NCBI GenBank assembly: GCA_904397845.1
Contig: CAJFOX010000005.1
Span: 1 to 64,000 of the forward strand
Length of the DNA stretch: 64,000 nucleotides
Source of the DNA: an uncultured Oscillospiraceae bacterium
Lineage (GTDB): Bacteria; Bacillota; Clostridia; Oscillospirales; Ruminococcaceae
Direction of reading: 5' to 3'
A program made the translations under genes and the position numbers. Of the stretch, positions 41,189 through 53,135 are shown one piece after another (the stretch's first letter is position 1; every line of letters starts with the position of its first letter). The notes below the pieces were generated by a model that saw only the letters and a list, made by a program, of their open reading frames with translations, was not told the DNA's origin and made no database searches.

Positions 41189-42097
41189 ATGGAACCATCT
41201 TTTTATACGATGCCGCCTACCTTTCCCCGCATCCGGGAAAAAATGTGCTCTTACCAGGCTCTTTGCAACAGACGCAGCACTGCCGTTTTTCCCATTGGCC
41301 GATCCCTGCTGGGCCGTGGAATTTATGCTGTCCGCCTGGGAAATCCCCGGCGTTTTTCTCTGTTTGTTGGCGGAGTCCACGGTCAGGAATGGCTGACCGT
41401 CCTTCTGCTGTTCCGCTTTCTGGATGACCTTTTTTCTAGTATAACACAAAACCGCCCTCTTGCGGATATCCAGATCAAAAAAGCTTTGGATCATCAAGGT
41501 CTGGTTGTAGTGCCCGCCCTGAATCCCGACGGTATTTCCATCGCGCTGGAAGGCGCGTCCGGCGCGCCGGGAATAGAGCGGCAGGTCACAAATCTGTGCG
41601 GCGGGGATTTTTCCCACTGGCAGGCAAATGCCAGGGGGGTTGACCTTAATCATAACTTTGCTGCGGGCTTTCATCTTTGCAAACAGGCGGAACAGGCAGC
41701 AGGCATCCTGGGTCCCGGTCCGGGCAAATATGGCGGAGAGCGACCGGAAAGCGAACCGGAAACGCGGGCCATCTGCCGGTTTATCCGTACCCAGCCGGTG
41801 CGCCAGCTGTACGCCTTTCATTCCCAAGGAGAAGAGATTTACTACCAATACGGCGAATATACGCCGCCCCGGGCGCCCCTGATCGCCCAGGTACTGGCCT
41901 CCGCCAGCGGATATGCTTTGTCCCAGCCCACTGGAACGGCCAGCCACGGCGGACTGAAAGACTGGTTTATCGAAACATTTCACCGCCCTGGCTTTACGAT
42001 TGAGATCGGCCGGGGCAAAAACCCACTTCCTATTACCGAGCTCGAGCCGATCTATGCACGGCTGATTGAAATGCTGCTGGCTGCTATGATTCTTTGA
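41189..42097 (+). CDS. M14 zinc carboxypeptidase, probable gamma-D-glutamyl-DAP type
   Basis: The 302-residue peptidase has zinc ligands in FVGGVHGQEWLT (His and Glu, about 60-64) and in YAFHSQGEEIYY (His, about 211), substrate-binding RGVDLNHNF and the catalytic Glu in FTIEIGRGKNP (about 271). It resembles cytosolic or sporulation-related M14C enzymes that trim peptidoglycan peptides; there is no signal peptide. ATG at 41189 has GAGGTG six bases before, better than GTG at 41180. A terminator follows; it is convergent with gyrA. Confidence 0.85.
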   Translation: MEPSFYTMPPTFPRIREKMCSYQALCNRRSTAVFPIGRSLLGRGIYAVRLGNPRRFSLFVGGVHGQEWLTVLLLFRFLDDLFSSITQNRPLADIQIKKALDHQGLVVVPALNPDGISIALEGASGAPGIERQVTNLCGGDFSHWQANARGVDLNHNFAAGFHLCKQAEQAAGILGPGPGKYGGERPESEPETRAICRFIRTQPVRQLYAFHSQGEEIYYQYGEYTPPRAPLIAQVLASASGYALSQPTGTASHGGLKDWFIETFHRPGFTIEIGRGKNPLPITELEPIYARLIEMLLAAMIL

Positions 42098-42104
42098 TTT
42101 TCCC

Positions 42105-42157
42105 CGCTTTTCCACAACTGTGGAAAAGCGGAGCGTGTTTGGCACGTTCCGCTTTTC
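42105..42157. terminator. Overlapping hairpins between the M14 gene and gyrA
   Basis: Three copies of a CGCTTTTC/GAAAAGCG element allow two exclusive stems: 42105-42116 with 42119-42130, and 42124-42138 with 42143-42157. The latter ends in TTTTC on both strands. It probably terminates both convergent transcripts. Confidence 0.7.
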
Positions 42158-42175
42158 ATTCCGTCAAAAGTCCTA

Positions 42176-44770
42176 TTATTCCTCTTCCTTCGCCGGATCT
42201 TCCCGTTTTTGCTGCTCCAATGCAAAATCGGCAAAATCCTGAACGGCCCGGGCCATCTTTTCTTCCAATCCTGAGGGCTCCCGTACGATTCCCGCGTCGG
42301 GATTTCCGTTTTCTTCCCCGTCTGGCAAAAGGTCCTCCGATTCCTCAGATTCTTCTTTTGGAACCCGAGCCAGCGTCACAATTCGGCCGCCTTCGGGTAC
42401 GCGCATCACACGAACGCCACTTCCATAACGGGACTGCTGCGTGACATCGTCCGAATTGATACGGATAATGATTCCGCCATCGGTAATCATAATCACGTCG
42501 TCATCCGGCGTTACCGCCTTTACCGCAGCCACAAAGCCCTTTTCTTCGCTGACTTTGTAGTTTCGAATTCCTTTGCCACCTCGGCTTTGCAGCCGGTACT
42601 GGTCAAAGCTGGTGCGGCGGCCGGATCCTTTTTCCGTAACGGTCATCAGCATTGCGCCTTCTTTTACGCGCGCCATGCCCACTACCTCGTCATTGTCCTC
42701 CAGCTGAATGGATTTTACGCCCCGGGCAGTGCGTCCCAATGGACGGGCGTCCGTCTCTTGAAAGCGGATCGCCATTCCGTTACGGGTAGCGATTAAAAGC
42801 TCGCTGTTGCCGGAAGTCTCCCGCACCCAGGCCAATTCGTCGTCTTCATCCAGATGAATGGCGATCAGCCCCGATTTGCGGATATTCCGGTAAGCTGAAA
42901 GCTCCGTGCGCTTGATGACGCCCTTCTTGGTCACCATCACCAAAAACCGGTCATCCGTAAAATCGGATACCTTAAGCATGGCGCTGACCCTTTCCTCCTG
43001 ATCCAGCGGCAACAGGTTTACGATGTTGGTACCGCGCCCTGTCCGGGAACTCTCAGGGATTTCATAGCACTTTAAGCGGAACAGCCTGCCGCGGTTGGTG
43101 AAAAAGCAGATGTGATCGTGGGATGAACAGACGAACAGATCCTCCGCCATGTCCTCTTCCCGCCGGTTCATGCCGGAAATACCCCGGCCGCCCCGTTTCT
43201 GGGTCTTATAGGCATCTGCCGGCTGCCGCTTGACATAGCCGAAGTGGGTCAGGGTAACCACACATTCCTCTACCGGAATCAGATCCTCAATATCCACTTC
43301 GCCTGAAACAGTCTGGATTTCGGTGCGGCGTTCATCGCCGAATTTTGCTTTCAATGAAACCAGTTCTTCCCGTACAATAGCGTATACCCGGCTATCATGG
43401 GAGAGGATATCCTCCAGATCTGCTACCTTCGCCAGGATTGCCTCCAGCTCATCCTCAATTTTTGCCCGTTCCAGCCCGGACAGCTGGCCCAAACGCATGG
43501 CTACTATGGCAGCCGCCTGCGCATCGGACAGGCCAAACCGTTCGATCAGCGCCGCTTTGGAGGAAGGCTGATCTTTAGACGCCCGGATGATCTTGATGAC
43601 TTCGTCAATATAATCCAGCGCGATTTTTAACCCTTCCAGAATGTGCTCGCGTTCTTTGGCTTTTTTCAGCTCATACCGGGTACGGCGGGTAATCACCTGG
43701 AACTGGAAATCCAGATAGCTGCGCAGAATTTCCTGCAGCGTCATCACCCTGGGCTGTTTTCCGTCGATGGCGAGCATAATCACGCCTACCGTCTCCTGTA
43801 ACTGGCTGAAGGTATACAGGCGGTTGAGCACTACCTGGGCATTGGCATCCCTCTTTAATTCTATGACAATCCGCATACCATCCCGGTCAGACTCATCCCG
43901 CAGGTCGCTGATGCCGTCGATTCTCTTTTCTTTCACCAAACCCGCAATGCTCTCAATCAGCCTTGCCTTGTTGACCATATAGGGGATTTCCGTCACAATA
44001 ATACGCAAGCGGTTTTTATGTTCCTCTATTTCCGCTTTTGCCCGAAGGGTGATTTTTCCCCGGCCCGTGGCATAGGCGGCACGGATGCCTGAACGCCCCA
44101 TGATAATGCCGCCTGTAGGAAAATCCGGCCCCTTCAAATAAGCCATCAATTCATCCAGCGTTGCATCCGGATTGTCGATCATACAGCAAACCGCGTCTAC
44201 CACTTCGCCAAGGTTGTGGGGAGGGATGTTAGTGGACATGCCAACCGCAATGCCGGTAGACCCGTTGACTAGAAGATTTGGAAACCGCGACGGCAGCATC
44301 ACCGGTTCCTGTAGGTGATCGTCGTAGTTGGGCATGAAATCCACGGTATCCTTGTCGATATCCGTCAACATAGACATGGCGATTTTGCTCATCCTAGCTT
44401 CCGTATACCGGTAAGCCGCTGCAGGGTCTCCGTCTACCGAACCAAAATTGCCATGGCCGTCCACAAGCGGGTAACGCATGGAAAAATCCTGTGCCAGGCG
44501 TACCATCGCATCATAAACCGAGGCATCTCCGTGGGGATGATACCGGCCCAGCACCGAACCGACGGTATCGGCGGATTTTCGGTATGCCTTATCTGGGGAC
44601 AATCCGTTTTCATACATGGTATACAAAATACGCCGATGTACCGGCTTCAGACCATCCCTCACATCAGGCAGGGCACGGCTTACGATAACCGACATGGAAT
44701 AGGCCAGGTAAGACTCCTTCATTTCCTTCTCCAAGTCGACCTGTATGACCCTGTTTAAATCTTCATTCAT
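42176..44770 (-). CDS. gyrA: DNA gyrase subunit A
   Basis: The 864-residue subunit cleaves and rejoins DNA. The winged-helix/tower part (about 30-500) carries the catalytic tyrosine in [11 protein letters not shown] (about 120) and the quinolone-resistance region [19 protein letters not shown] (about 77-95), with Ala where E. coli has Ser83. The C-terminal beta-pinwheel includes the GyrA box QKRGGRGI (about 537). The last 50 residues are acidic. It starts at ATG with GGGTGATTAG and follows a YcxB-like gene in the dnaA-gyrA block. Confidence 0.97.
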   Translation of the reverse strand: MNEDLNRVIQVDLEKEMKESYLAYSMSVIVSRALPDVRDGLKPVHRRILYTMYENGLSPDKAYRKSADTVGSVLGRYHPHGDASVYDAMVRLAQDFSMRYPLVDGHGNFGSVDGDPAAAYRYTEARMSKIAMSMLTDIDKDTVDFMPNYDDHLQEPVMLPSRFPNLLVNGSTGIAVGMSTNIPPHNLGEVVDAVCCMIDNPDATLDELMAYLKGPDFPTGGIIMGRSGIRAAYATGRGKITLRAKAEIEEHKNRLRIIVTEIPYMVNKARLIESIAGLVKEKRIDGISDLRDESDRDGMRIVIELKRDANAQVVLNRLYTFSQLQETVGVIMLAIDGKQPRVMTLQEILRSYLDFQFQVITRRTRYELKKAKEREHILEGLKIALDYIDEVIKIIRASKDQPSSKAALIERFGLSDAQAAAIVAMRLGQLSGLERAKIEDELEAILAKVADLEDILSHDSRVYAIVREELVSLKAKFGDERRTEIQTVSGEVDIEDLIPVEECVVTLTHFGYVKRQPADAYKTQKRGGRGISGMNRREEDMAEDLFVCSSHDHICFFTNRGRLFRLKCYEIPESSRTGRGTNIVNLLPLDQEERVSAMLKVSDFTDDRFLVMVTKKGVIKRTELSAYRNIRKSGLIAIHLDEDDELAWVRETSGNSELLIATRNGMAIRFQETDARPLGRTARGVKSIQLEDNDEVVGMARVKEGAMLMTVTEKGSGRRTSFDQYRLQSRGGKGIRNYKVSEEKGFVAAVKAVTPDDDVIMITDGGIIIRINSDDVTQQSRYGSGVRVMRVPEGGRIVTLARVPKEESEESEDLLPDGEENGNPDAGIVREPSGLEEKMARAVQDFADFALEQQKREDPAKEEE

Positions 44771-44863
44771 TTCTAATCACCCTTTGATCCGGAAAATCCT
44801 GAACGTTTCCGGTTTCTATTACAGCTTGCTGCATTTTCAAATCAAATGTACTGTCTGAGACTT

Positions 44864-45394
44864 CTACTTTTTCATCTTTTGCATAAAAAACGCGGTAATT
44901 TGCGGGCTCCACTGGTCAATTGGAATCGGCGCCTGAGCGCCGTTTTGAAGCAGTAAAACCGTCAAATACCGGGTACGGTCCATAGAACGGATTTCCTCAT
45001 AAAGACAGTCAAAGGCTGCCGATGGATAATGGACAGTAAAAAAATCTTCATAAAGGCGGATCTGTGATTTTTGCCCATCCAGCCGTTGCAGGCGATACTG
45101 CCGGCGCGCTTTGTTCCTGATGTGAAACAGCCACCCCAGCCTCACAACAAAATAAGCGCCAACACATAAAAAGGAAAGCGTTTGTGCAATCAACGGGAAA
45201 AAAGAAAGATACCCCGTCAACTTGCCGGCGCGGAACGCCAAAGATAGAACAGCAGCCAGAACGCCGGCCGCCAAAAATAATTCCGGCACCAGCCATACCG
45301 GCCGATGTCCAATACGATTGAGACGATATAAATAATAGTCCCTGTACTGGGAATATCCTATCGAAAAAGACATGGCATGCGCCGGTTGTTTCAA
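44864..45394 (-). CDS. YcxB-like membrane protein
   Basis: The 176-residue protein has two membrane helices (about 35-55 and 66-88) followed by a soluble C-terminal domain with IRLYEDFFTVHYPSAAFDC and YEEIRSMDRTRYLTVLLLQ. This matches the YcxB-like pattern, in which a PH-like domain follows two helices. Function is unknown. The TTG start at 45394 has GGAGGA six bases before it. It lies between gyrB and gyrA, an insertion in the usual pair. Confidence 0.7.
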   Translation of the reverse strand: MKQPAHAMSFSIGYSQYRDYYLYRLNRIGHRPVWLVPELFLAAGVLAAVLSLAFRAGKLTGYLSFFPLIAQTLSFLCVGAYFVVRLGWLFHIRNKARRQYRLQRLDGQKSQIRLYEDFFTVHYPSAAFDCLYEEIRSMDRTRYLTVLLLQNGAQAPIPIDQWSPQITAFFMQKMKK

Positions 45395-45454
45395 TCCAAT
45401 TCCTCCAAAAAAGCGGTCATTTTCAAAAACAGCCTGTTCTATCAGCTTTTTAAG

Positions 45455-47717
<2,263 letters not shown>

Positions 47718-47730
47718 GCCGCCGCCTCCT

Positions 47731-48837
47731 TTATTCTTGTTCCAGCCGTCCATTTTCCATTCGAAATACACGGCCGCCTTCCAAACGGGAAAAATAGCTT
47801 TTATCGCAGCAGGTGATGAATATCTGGCTGCCGGTCAGATGATTCAGCAGATATTCCCGGCGGCTTTGATCCAGTTCGCTCATTACATCATCCAGTAAAA
47901 TAACCGGACGTTCCCCTAAGATATCGCCAATACAGCGGCTTTCCGCCAGTTTTAAGGCCAACACCGAACTACGCTGCTGCCCCTGGGAACCAAAGGCCCG
48001 GACGCTCCGCCCGTTGATGGTAATTTCCAAATCATCTCGGTGAGGGCCAATTCCAGACGCTCCGCTGCGCAGATCGTCCGCCCTGTTCCGGCCGGTTTTT
48101 TCCCGAAGCAGGGAAGAGATCTCTTTTTGGGTCCATCCCTCCTGTATTTCTTCCAGCCCGAAAGGCCGGTAGGAAAGGGCGAAAGATTCCCGATCCATGG
48201 AAATACCGTTATAAATATCAGCCGCCTGCTTTTGAAGCCTGCGGGTATATTCCATCCTCATCCGAATGATCGCCCCGCCCAAAGCCGACAGCTTTTCATC
48301 CCAGATATCCAGCGTATCCATCAAGGACGGCGCATAGGAGATATCCTTCAGCAGAGTGTTTCTCTGTAGGAGGATTCTCTGGTACTGGCTGATCATACCA
48401 ATATAGCGGGGAGTGATCTGGCAGATGGAAGTATCTAAAAATTTCCGCCGCCCGGCCGGCCCATCTTTGACCAGCCCCAAATGGGAAGGGGAAAAGACCA
48501 CCGCCGTAAAAATCCCGGCAAATGAAGTAACAGAATCCTGCCGGATATCGTTAAGCCAGGCAGACTTTTTTCCTTCAATCCGGATTTTAGATGTCTGCTG
48601 CCGCCCTCCGCAAAAAAAAACAGACTCTATCAATGTGTGGCTTTCTCCAAATCGGACCAGATCTGCATCCTTTGCGCCGCGAAAGCTTTTTGCCCCGGAT
48701 AAGAGCCAGACAGCCTCCAACAGGTTTGTTTTGCCCTGGGCATTATCCCCATAAATGATATTGACGGATTCGCAGGGCAAAACGGATAAAGATTCCATAT
48801 TCCGGAAATTTTCCAGATCTAGGCGGTCAATTCTCAC
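47731..48837 (-). CDS. recF: DNA replication and repair protein RecF
   Basis: The 368-residue SMC-like ATPase helps load RecA at gapped DNA. Walker A is [16 protein letters not shown] (about 28-43), the ABC signature is in [21 protein letters not shown] (about 281-301) and Walker B is [13 protein letters not shown] (about 310-322). Length is typical. Its ATG overlaps the yaaA end by 11 bp. Confidence 0.96.
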   Translation of the reverse strand: MRIDRLDLENFRNMESLSVLPCESVNIIYGDNAQGKTNLLEAVWLLSGAKSFRGAKDADLVRFGESHTLIESVFFCGGRQQTSKIRIEGKKSAWLNDIRQDSVTSFAGIFTAVVFSPSHLGLVKDGPAGRRKFLDTSICQITPRYIGMISQYQRILLQRNTLLKDISYAPSLMDTLDIWDEKLSALGGAIIRMRMEYTRRLQKQAADIYNGISMDRESFALSYRPFGLEEIQEGWTQKEISSLLREKTGRNRADDLRSGASGIGPHRDDLEITINGRSVRAFGSQGQQRSSVLALKLAESRCIGDILGERPVILLDDVMSELDQSRREYLLNHLTGSQIFITCCDKSYFSRLEGGRVFRMENGRLEQE

Positions 48838-49054
48838 AAGGACCCACCTCTAGGTCATATTGATCTATCTGTACCCGATCCCCGGGAAAAAGTTTTTTCC
48901 CCCGGGCAGTGCAGACTTCTCCATTTACTGAAACCGCCCCTTCCGCCACGATTTCTTTGGCATGGCCACCGGTTTCAGCCAGGCCACAATATTTTAAAAA
49001 CTGATCCAGCCGGATCCATTCAGTCTGGATTGGAAAAGTACGAAATTCTGCCAT
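48827..49054 (-). CDS. yaaA: S4-domain RNA-binding protein YaaA
   Basis: The 75-residue protein is a single S4 domain: [49 protein letters not shown]. It is encoded between dnaN and recF, as in most Firmicutes, and is linked to ribosome assembly or translation. ATG at 49054 (CAGGAGAAA upstream) is preferred over an upstream start at 49087. Confidence 0.92.
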   Translation of the reverse strand: MAEFRTFPIQTEWIRLDQFLKYCGLAETGGHAKEIVAEGAVSVNGEVCTARGKKLFPGDRVQIDQYDLEVGPCEN

Positions 49055-49096
49055 TTTCTCCTGCCTTCCGCCCTTTATGGGCAACATAAGTAAAAA

Positions 49097-50206
49097 TTAT
49101 GCTTCGCTTTTCAGCCGCACCGGCAGGATCAGAAACAAAAAGCTGTCTCCCTCCAGCGGAACTACTTTCATTGGAGCCAAAGGCCCGCTGATTAAAAGGT
49201 TTACCTGATCGCAGCCGGTAGCGCGCAGCGCTTCGAGCATGTAGCGGTTATTAAAGCCGATTTCCACTTCGTCTCCTTCCATCCGGCATTCCAGCTGGTC
49301 GTATGCCTTACCGATAGCGGTAGAGCAGGACATTTTAATCTGTCCCTCCCCAAAATGGATGCGAAGGGGGCTTTTCAATCTGTCTGATATCAAAAGGGAC
49401 GTTCTTTCAATGCTGTCTATCAGAGGGCGAACCTCTACCGTGACAGTAGTCTTGCTTCCCTCCGGGATCGCGGCTTTATAATCGAGAAATTCTCCCTCCA
49501 GCAGGCGGGATATGACTTTGTACTGGCCGATCTGCACCACCACATGCTTGCGGGACAGGTACAGCCGGGTCTGTTCCTCTTCGTCGTCAGACAGCAGCTT
49601 ATTCATTTCCGAAAGGGTTTTTCCAGGAATGATAAACTGGGCCGTTCCTTCGGCGGAGACCTTTTCCCGGCGCAGGGCCAGACGGAACCCGTCTACTGAA
49701 ACTACCCGCAGTTCCCCGGCCTCCAACTGGAATAGGGAGCCGGTGTGTACGGGCTTGGAATCATTGGTTGAGATGGCAAACAGAGTTTGCTCAATCATAC
49801 TTTTTAAAAGATGCTGCGGTAAACTGATCGATTGTTCTTCCTGCACTACGGGTATCTCGGGAAATTCGTCCGAAGGGATGCCTAGGATCGTGAATTCCGT
49901 CGCGCCGCTTTTGATCTCTGTCAGGTATTTTTCATCGGTGCGGACCGTAACCGTATCGCCGTTCATCCTGCGCATCATGTCGACAAAAAGCTTGGCGGAA
50001 AGAACAATCTCTCCTTCTTCTTCCACTTGAGCGCCCATCTGAGCGGATATGCCCAAATCCAGATCGTACCCCAAAAAGGAAAGGGTATCGCCTTTGGCGC
50101 GGATTAGGATTCCTTCCAGCACTGCCAGAGAGGTTTTCCCAGAAACCGCACGAGAAACGTTGGAAACAATTTCGTAAAGTTCCGGACGGGAACAACTGAA
50201 TTTCAA
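49097..50206 (-). CDS. dnaN: DNA polymerase III beta sliding clamp
   Basis: The 369-residue protein has three repeated clamp folds (about 1-125, 126-250, 251-369). It begins LKFSCSRPELYEIVSNVSRA, includes LSAKLFVDMMRRM and ends with the hydrophobic-pocket segment APMKVVPLEGDSFLFLILPVRL. The start is a TTG at 50206 about ten bases after AAGGAG; a GTG seven residues upstream sits too close to it. It forms the dnaA-dnaN unit with a 340-bp origin-like spacer between. Confidence 0.95.
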   Translation of the reverse strand: MKFSCSRPELYEIVSNVSRAVSGKTSLAVLEGILIRAKGDTLSFLGYDLDLGISAQMGAQVEEEGEIVLSAKLFVDMMRRMNGDTVTVRTDEKYLTEIKSGATEFTILGIPSDEFPEIPVVQEEQSISLPQHLLKSMIEQTLFAISTNDSKPVHTGSLFQLEAGELRVVSVDGFRLALRREKVSAEGTAQFIIPGKTLSEMNKLLSDDEEEQTRLYLSRKHVVVQIGQYKVISRLLEGEFLDYKAAIPEGSKTTVTVEVRPLIDSIERTSLLISDRLKSPLRIHFGEGQIKMSCSTAIGKAYDQLECRMEGDEVEIGFNNRYMLEALRATGCDQVNLLISGPLAPMKVVPLEGDSFLFLILPVRLKSEA

Positions 50207-50236
50207 ATAAATCACACTCCTTTTTCCACGAAACAA

Positions 50237-50546
50237 AATAGAAAAGAAAAAATAAAAAAAGAAAAAGAATAAAATTTAGTCTTAGTAGTAGAGTTTGTGG
50301 ATTTGTGAAAATAAGTATACAAATCCGCATAATTCAAGGGTTTTCCAGCCTTTTTTTCCTGTTGGATGAAGCGTTGGAAAAATGTGAAAAGGTGGAAAAA
50401 AAGAAAAATCAAATTTTAATTCAACCATGAGAAAGGTGTAACGTTAAGAAATTGTGGAAAACTTGGTTGAAAAAGAGGAAAATTCAGGGTCAGCCAAAAT
50501 GTTTTCCAAATTCCGTGGATTGTGAAATGGTGGAATTGGTGGAAAA
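50237..50546. other. dnaA-dnaN intergenic region, part of the replication origin
   Basis: This 310-bp AT-rich spacer holds DnaA-box-like sites TGTGGAAAA (50453-50461, complement TTTTCCACA) and TGTGGATTT (50296-50304), and several GTGGAAAA elements near 50390-50545. A spacer of this kind together with the region upstream of dnaA makes up bipartite origins in Firmicutes. Exact unwinding position is not determined. Confidence 0.65.
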
Positions 50547-51899
50547 TCAGGTATTCTGAATATTTTTAACGATATCCTCTACCATTTCCCGGTAGCGGAA
50601 ATCCACTTTCATGTTTTTTTCCACCTGCTGGATGGCATAAACAATTGTCGAATGATCCCGGCCGCCGAATTCTTCCCCGATGGCCGCCATGGACATTTGG
50701 GTAATTTCCCGCACGATGTAAATGGAGACCTGCCGTGCCGAGGAGATCGTGGCAGACCGTTTATTAGACCGGATATCCTGTGGGCTGACGCCGCAGGTGC
50801 GCCCCACTTCCGCAATGATGCGTTCTACTGTTACCGGAACCGGCTGCTGGTCGTTGAGTACCTCCCGAATGGCATTTTGCGCGATGAGCACCGAAGGAGG
50901 AGTTCCCGCCAAAAGCTTGTAAGCCTTTAATTTTTTGACCACACCCTCCAGCTGGCGGATGTTGGTTTTTAATTTGTTTGCAATGTATTCGCATACTTCA
51001 TCCGGCACATGAATATCCAAAAGCTCTGCTTTTCGCTGGATAATGGCGATACGGGTTTCAAAGTCCGGAGGCTGGATATCGGCCAGCAATCCCCACTCAA
51101 AGCGGGTACGAAGCCGGTCTTCCAGGGTTTTAATCTCTTTTGGGGGCCGGTCAGAGGTCAAAACAATCTGCTTTTCTGCTTGGTAAAGGGTATTAAAGGT
51201 GTGGAAAAATTCTTCCTGAGTCTGATCCTTGCCGCCGATAAACTGGATGTCGTCTACTAAAAGGATATCCGCCTGGCGGTATTTGTTGTGAAAAGCAATC
51301 GTCGTTTCCGATTTGATTGCTTCGATCAGCTCATTGGTAAAATCCTCGCCTTTGATATAGATGGCGTTGGTATTGGGATTGTTTTTGGTAATTTCATTGG
51401 AAATAGCGTAAAGAAGATGGGTCTTGCCCAGCCCGGAGCCACCGTAGATGAACAGTGGGTTATAAGCCCCGGCAGGATTGGTGGCCACCGCCAGGGAGGC
51501 CGCATGGGCAAATTTATTGGACGGGCCTACGATAAATGTGCTGAAAGTATAGTCATAGTCGCCGCCAGCGCTGTTTTTCTCCATTTCTTCAGGGGTATAT
51601 CTATGGGGAAAGGATTCCGCCGCCGGTTTTGCGGAGGAGGAAGCCGAATCGCTGTATTTATACTGAATCACCACTTCTACCGGAAAGCCGACTACCTCTT
51701 CAAAGGAAGTAGCGATCAAATCCAGATACCGGCCTATGATCTGGTCCCGCTTAAACTGGGTTTGTACCTGCAGGTAAACCGTGGACCCTTCCATTTTCAA
51801 AGGTTCGATCCCTTTGATCCATGCCGCATAGGCAGTGGGGTTCATACTTTCCTGGAGCTTTTCAAAAACAAGATCCAGAATTTCCTGTAAGGATTCCAT
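50547..51899 (-). CDS. dnaA: Chromosomal replication initiator protein DnaA
   Basis: The 450-residue AAA+ initiator has domain I (about 1-85), a short variable linker (about 86-115), the AAA+ domain with NPLFIYGGSGLGKTHLLYAI (Walker A, about 148-167) and ILLVDDIQFIGGKDQTQEEF (Walker B, about 211-230), and the DNA-binding domain IV ending with GGRDHSTIVYAIQQVEKNM (about 412-430). ATG at 51899 follows GGAGGGACC. DnaA-box-like sites lie on both sides, allowing origin binding and self-regulation. Confidence 0.98.
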   Translation of the reverse strand: MESLQEILDLVFEKLQESMNPTAYAAWIKGIEPLKMEGSTVYLQVQTQFKRDQIIGRYLDLIATSFEEVVGFPVEVVIQYKYSDSASSSAKPAAESFPHRYTPEEMEKNSAGGDYDYTFSTFIVGPSNKFAHAASLAVATNPAGAYNPLFIYGGSGLGKTHLLYAISNEITKNNPNTNAIYIKGEDFTNELIEAIKSETTIAFHNKYRQADILLVDDIQFIGGKDQTQEEFFHTFNTLYQAEKQIVLTSDRPPKEIKTLEDRLRTRFEWGLLADIQPPDFETRIAIIQRKAELLDIHVPDEVCEYIANKLKTNIRQLEGVVKKLKAYKLLAGTPPSVLIAQNAIREVLNDQQPVPVTVERIIAEVGRTCGVSPQDIRSNKRSATISSARQVSIYIVREITQMSMAAIGEEFGGRDHSTIVYAIQQVEKNMKVDFRYREMVEDIVKNIQNT

Positions 51900-51984
51900 C
51901 TATTAAGGTCCCTCCTCATCTCAGGTTGAAAAGCTGGGGATTTTTCCGTGGAAAAATTTTTTTTCCACAAAAATTTATGATCCA

Positions 51985-52014
51985 ATTATACCACAGTAAG
52001 GACAGGCTTTTCAA
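51985..52014 (-). promoter_or_regulatory. Promoter of dnaA
   Basis: On the minus strand TTGAAA (52009-52014) and TATAAT (51985-51990) are separated by 18 bp. A DnaA box lies just downstream, which fits autoregulation. Confidence 0.8.
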
Positions 52015-52107
52015 GGTTTTCCACCGATGAAAGAATCTATATATTTAATAGTATATTGGGCAGGTTATCCATTGACAAATCAATAGGAAAAAGAAAGGAG
52101 GATTTCC

Positions 52108-52128
52108 ATGGCATTTTTTTATTTTTGA
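52108..52128 (+). CDS. Possible six-codon minigene MAFFYF upstream of rpmH
   Basis: A near-perfect ribosome binding site AAAGGAGG lies seven bases before an ATG that opens a frame of six codons (Met-Ala-Phe-Phe-Tyr-Phe) and a TGA. It ends three bases before the -35 of the rpmH promoter, so it would need an earlier promoter. It may be chance or the relic of a gene. Confidence 0.25.
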   Translation: MAFFYF

Positions 52129-52130
52129 TA

Positions 52131-52160
52131 TTGACACGGCAAGTCCGGTTAAGATATACT
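52131..52160 (+). promoter_or_regulatory. Promoter of rpmH
   Basis: TTGACA (52131-52136) and TATACT (52155-52160) are separated by 18 bp; the start codon is 38 bp downstream. Confidence 0.88.
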
Positions 52161-52198
52161 ATATTCTTGCAAGGTTAGCCTCGAAAGGAGGGACATTT

Positions 52199-52333
52199 AT
52201 GTTCAGAACATATCAGCCTAAAAAGCTGCAGAGAAAAAAAGAGCACGGTTTTCGCAAGAGAATGTCAACCAGAAATGGGCGTAAGGTTTTGGCGCGCAGA
52301 AGAGCCAAAGGCAGAGCACGTCTCTCCTACTAA
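52199..52333 (+). CDS. rpmH: 50S ribosomal protein L34
   Basis: The 44-residue very basic protein reads [20 protein letters not shown] then [19 protein letters not shown], the universal L34 pattern. It binds 23S rRNA. The start is preceded by GAAAGGAGGGAC. It is too short to be listed by usual length cut-offs, but it is unmistakable. It opens the rpmH-rnpA-yidD-yidC-jag block right of the origin. Confidence 0.99.
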   Translation: MFRTYQPKKLQRKKEHGFRKRMSTRNGRKVLARRRAKGRARLSY

Positions 52334-52340
52334 AGAGGGC

Positions 52341-52370
52341 TGACCACGCCGGTATGTGGTCTTTCTTTTT
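52341..52370 (+). terminator. Weak terminator after rpmH
   Basis: GACCAC pairs with GTGGTC across an eight-base loop, followed by TTTCTTTTT. The short stem suggests partial read-through to rnpA, giving more L34 than RnpA. Confidence 0.7.
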
Positions 52371-52414
52371 ATGTGCCGTATTTTCCGGTTTAAATGGAAA
52401 ATGATACCAAAGAT

Positions 52415-52454
52415 GAAACGCCTTTTGAAGGATTTTCAAAAGGCGTTTCTTTTG
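52415..52454 (+). terminator. Second terminator-like hairpin before rnpA
   Basis: AAACGCCTTTTGAA pairs with TTCAAAAGGCGTTT across a five-base loop and is followed by CTTTT. It lies 24 bp before the rnpA start and may further limit rnpA expression. Confidence 0.75.
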
Positions 52455-52477
52455 ATGAAAGGGTGGCTGGGATCAGG

Positions 52478-52864
52478 ATGAAGATTGCAAAAATCAATCA
52501 AAACCGTGATTTCCGCCGCGCTTACAGCAAGGGAAAATATGCGGCGCATCCATTGATCGTTACCTATGCGGTAAAAAACCGCAGAGGCGAGACCAGAATT
52601 GGCATTACCGCATCCAAAAAAGTTGGAAATGCAGTACAGCGAAACAGGGCAAGGCGAGTGATTACAGCGGCGTTTATGCCGGTGCAGGAACAAATCAAAA
52701 AAGGCTATGATATCGTTTTGGTCGCACGGGCCAGAACGCCCCTTGCAAAATCGACCCAGATCGCGCCTGTTTTGCAAAAACATCTGCAAAAACTGGGACT
52801 TATGGAAAATGATAAAAAAATGGTTGCTTTGGATGATCCGGATGTATCGGAAGTATCTGTCTAG
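52478..52864 (+). CDS. rnpA: Ribonuclease P protein component
   Basis: The 128-residue basic protein helps the RNase P RNA cut tRNA 5' leaders. It has [18 protein letters not shown] and the signature [20 protein letters not shown] (RNR motif, about 48-67). ATG at 52478 is the family start; an upstream in-frame ATG at 52394 would translate through the terminator hairpin and is rejected. The acidic tail ending EVSV overlaps yidD by 56 bp. Confidence 0.95.
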   Translation: MKIAKINQNRDFRRAYSKGKYAAHPLIVTYAVKNRRGETRIGITASKKVGNAVQRNRARRVITAAFMPVQEQIKKGYDIVLVARARTPLAKSTQIAPVLQKHLQKLGLMENDKKMVALDDPDVSEVSV

Positions 52865-53060
52865 ACTCAAAAGAGTACCCACCTGCAGATTCTATCCCAC
52901 CTGTTCTTCTTATGCGTTGCAGGCGATTGAACGCTTTGGCGCTTTGAAAGGCGGGTTTTTAGCGCTTCGGCGCATCCTGCGCTGTCATCCTTTTCACCCT
53001 GGCGGAATGGATCCGGTCCCTGAGACCTTCCATTGGTTTTCCAGCAAAAAAAAGGATTAA
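52809..53060 (+). CDS. yidD: Membrane protein insertion efficiency factor YidD
   Basis: The 83-residue protein has an amphipathic N-terminus and the family core [36 protein letters not shown] and HPGGMDPVP. It assists YidC-dependent insertion at the inner membrane face. The start at 52809 lies inside rnpA in another frame; the overlapping arrangement is usual for rnpA-yidD. Confidence 0.93.
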   Translation: MIKKWLLWMIRMYRKYLSRLKRVPTCRFYPTCSSYALQAIERFGALKGGFLALRRILRCHPFHPGGMDPVPETFHWFSSKKKD

Positions 53061-53135
53061 GCCGCTCCTCCTCTTCTACTTCAGGCTTTTTCAGTGCAGA
53101 AGGACTTCTTAAAATTTGTAAACGGAGGACAAGGA

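Larger units (their letters stand above)
51900..52130. other. rpmH-dnaA intergenic region, putative oriC
   Basis: Divergent dnaA and rpmH frame an AT-rich interval with a consensus-type DnaA box TTTTCCACA (51961-51969), related sites near 52020 (TTTTCCACC) and 52055 (TTATCCATT), and an inverted repeat GTGGAAAAA/TTTTTCCAC (51947-51967). The gene order change from minus to plus strand here fits an origin. Confidence 0.75.

Noticed and set aside
52394-52477. N-terminal extension of rnpA
   Set aside because: It would translate through a terminator hairpin and adds residues not found in RnpA.
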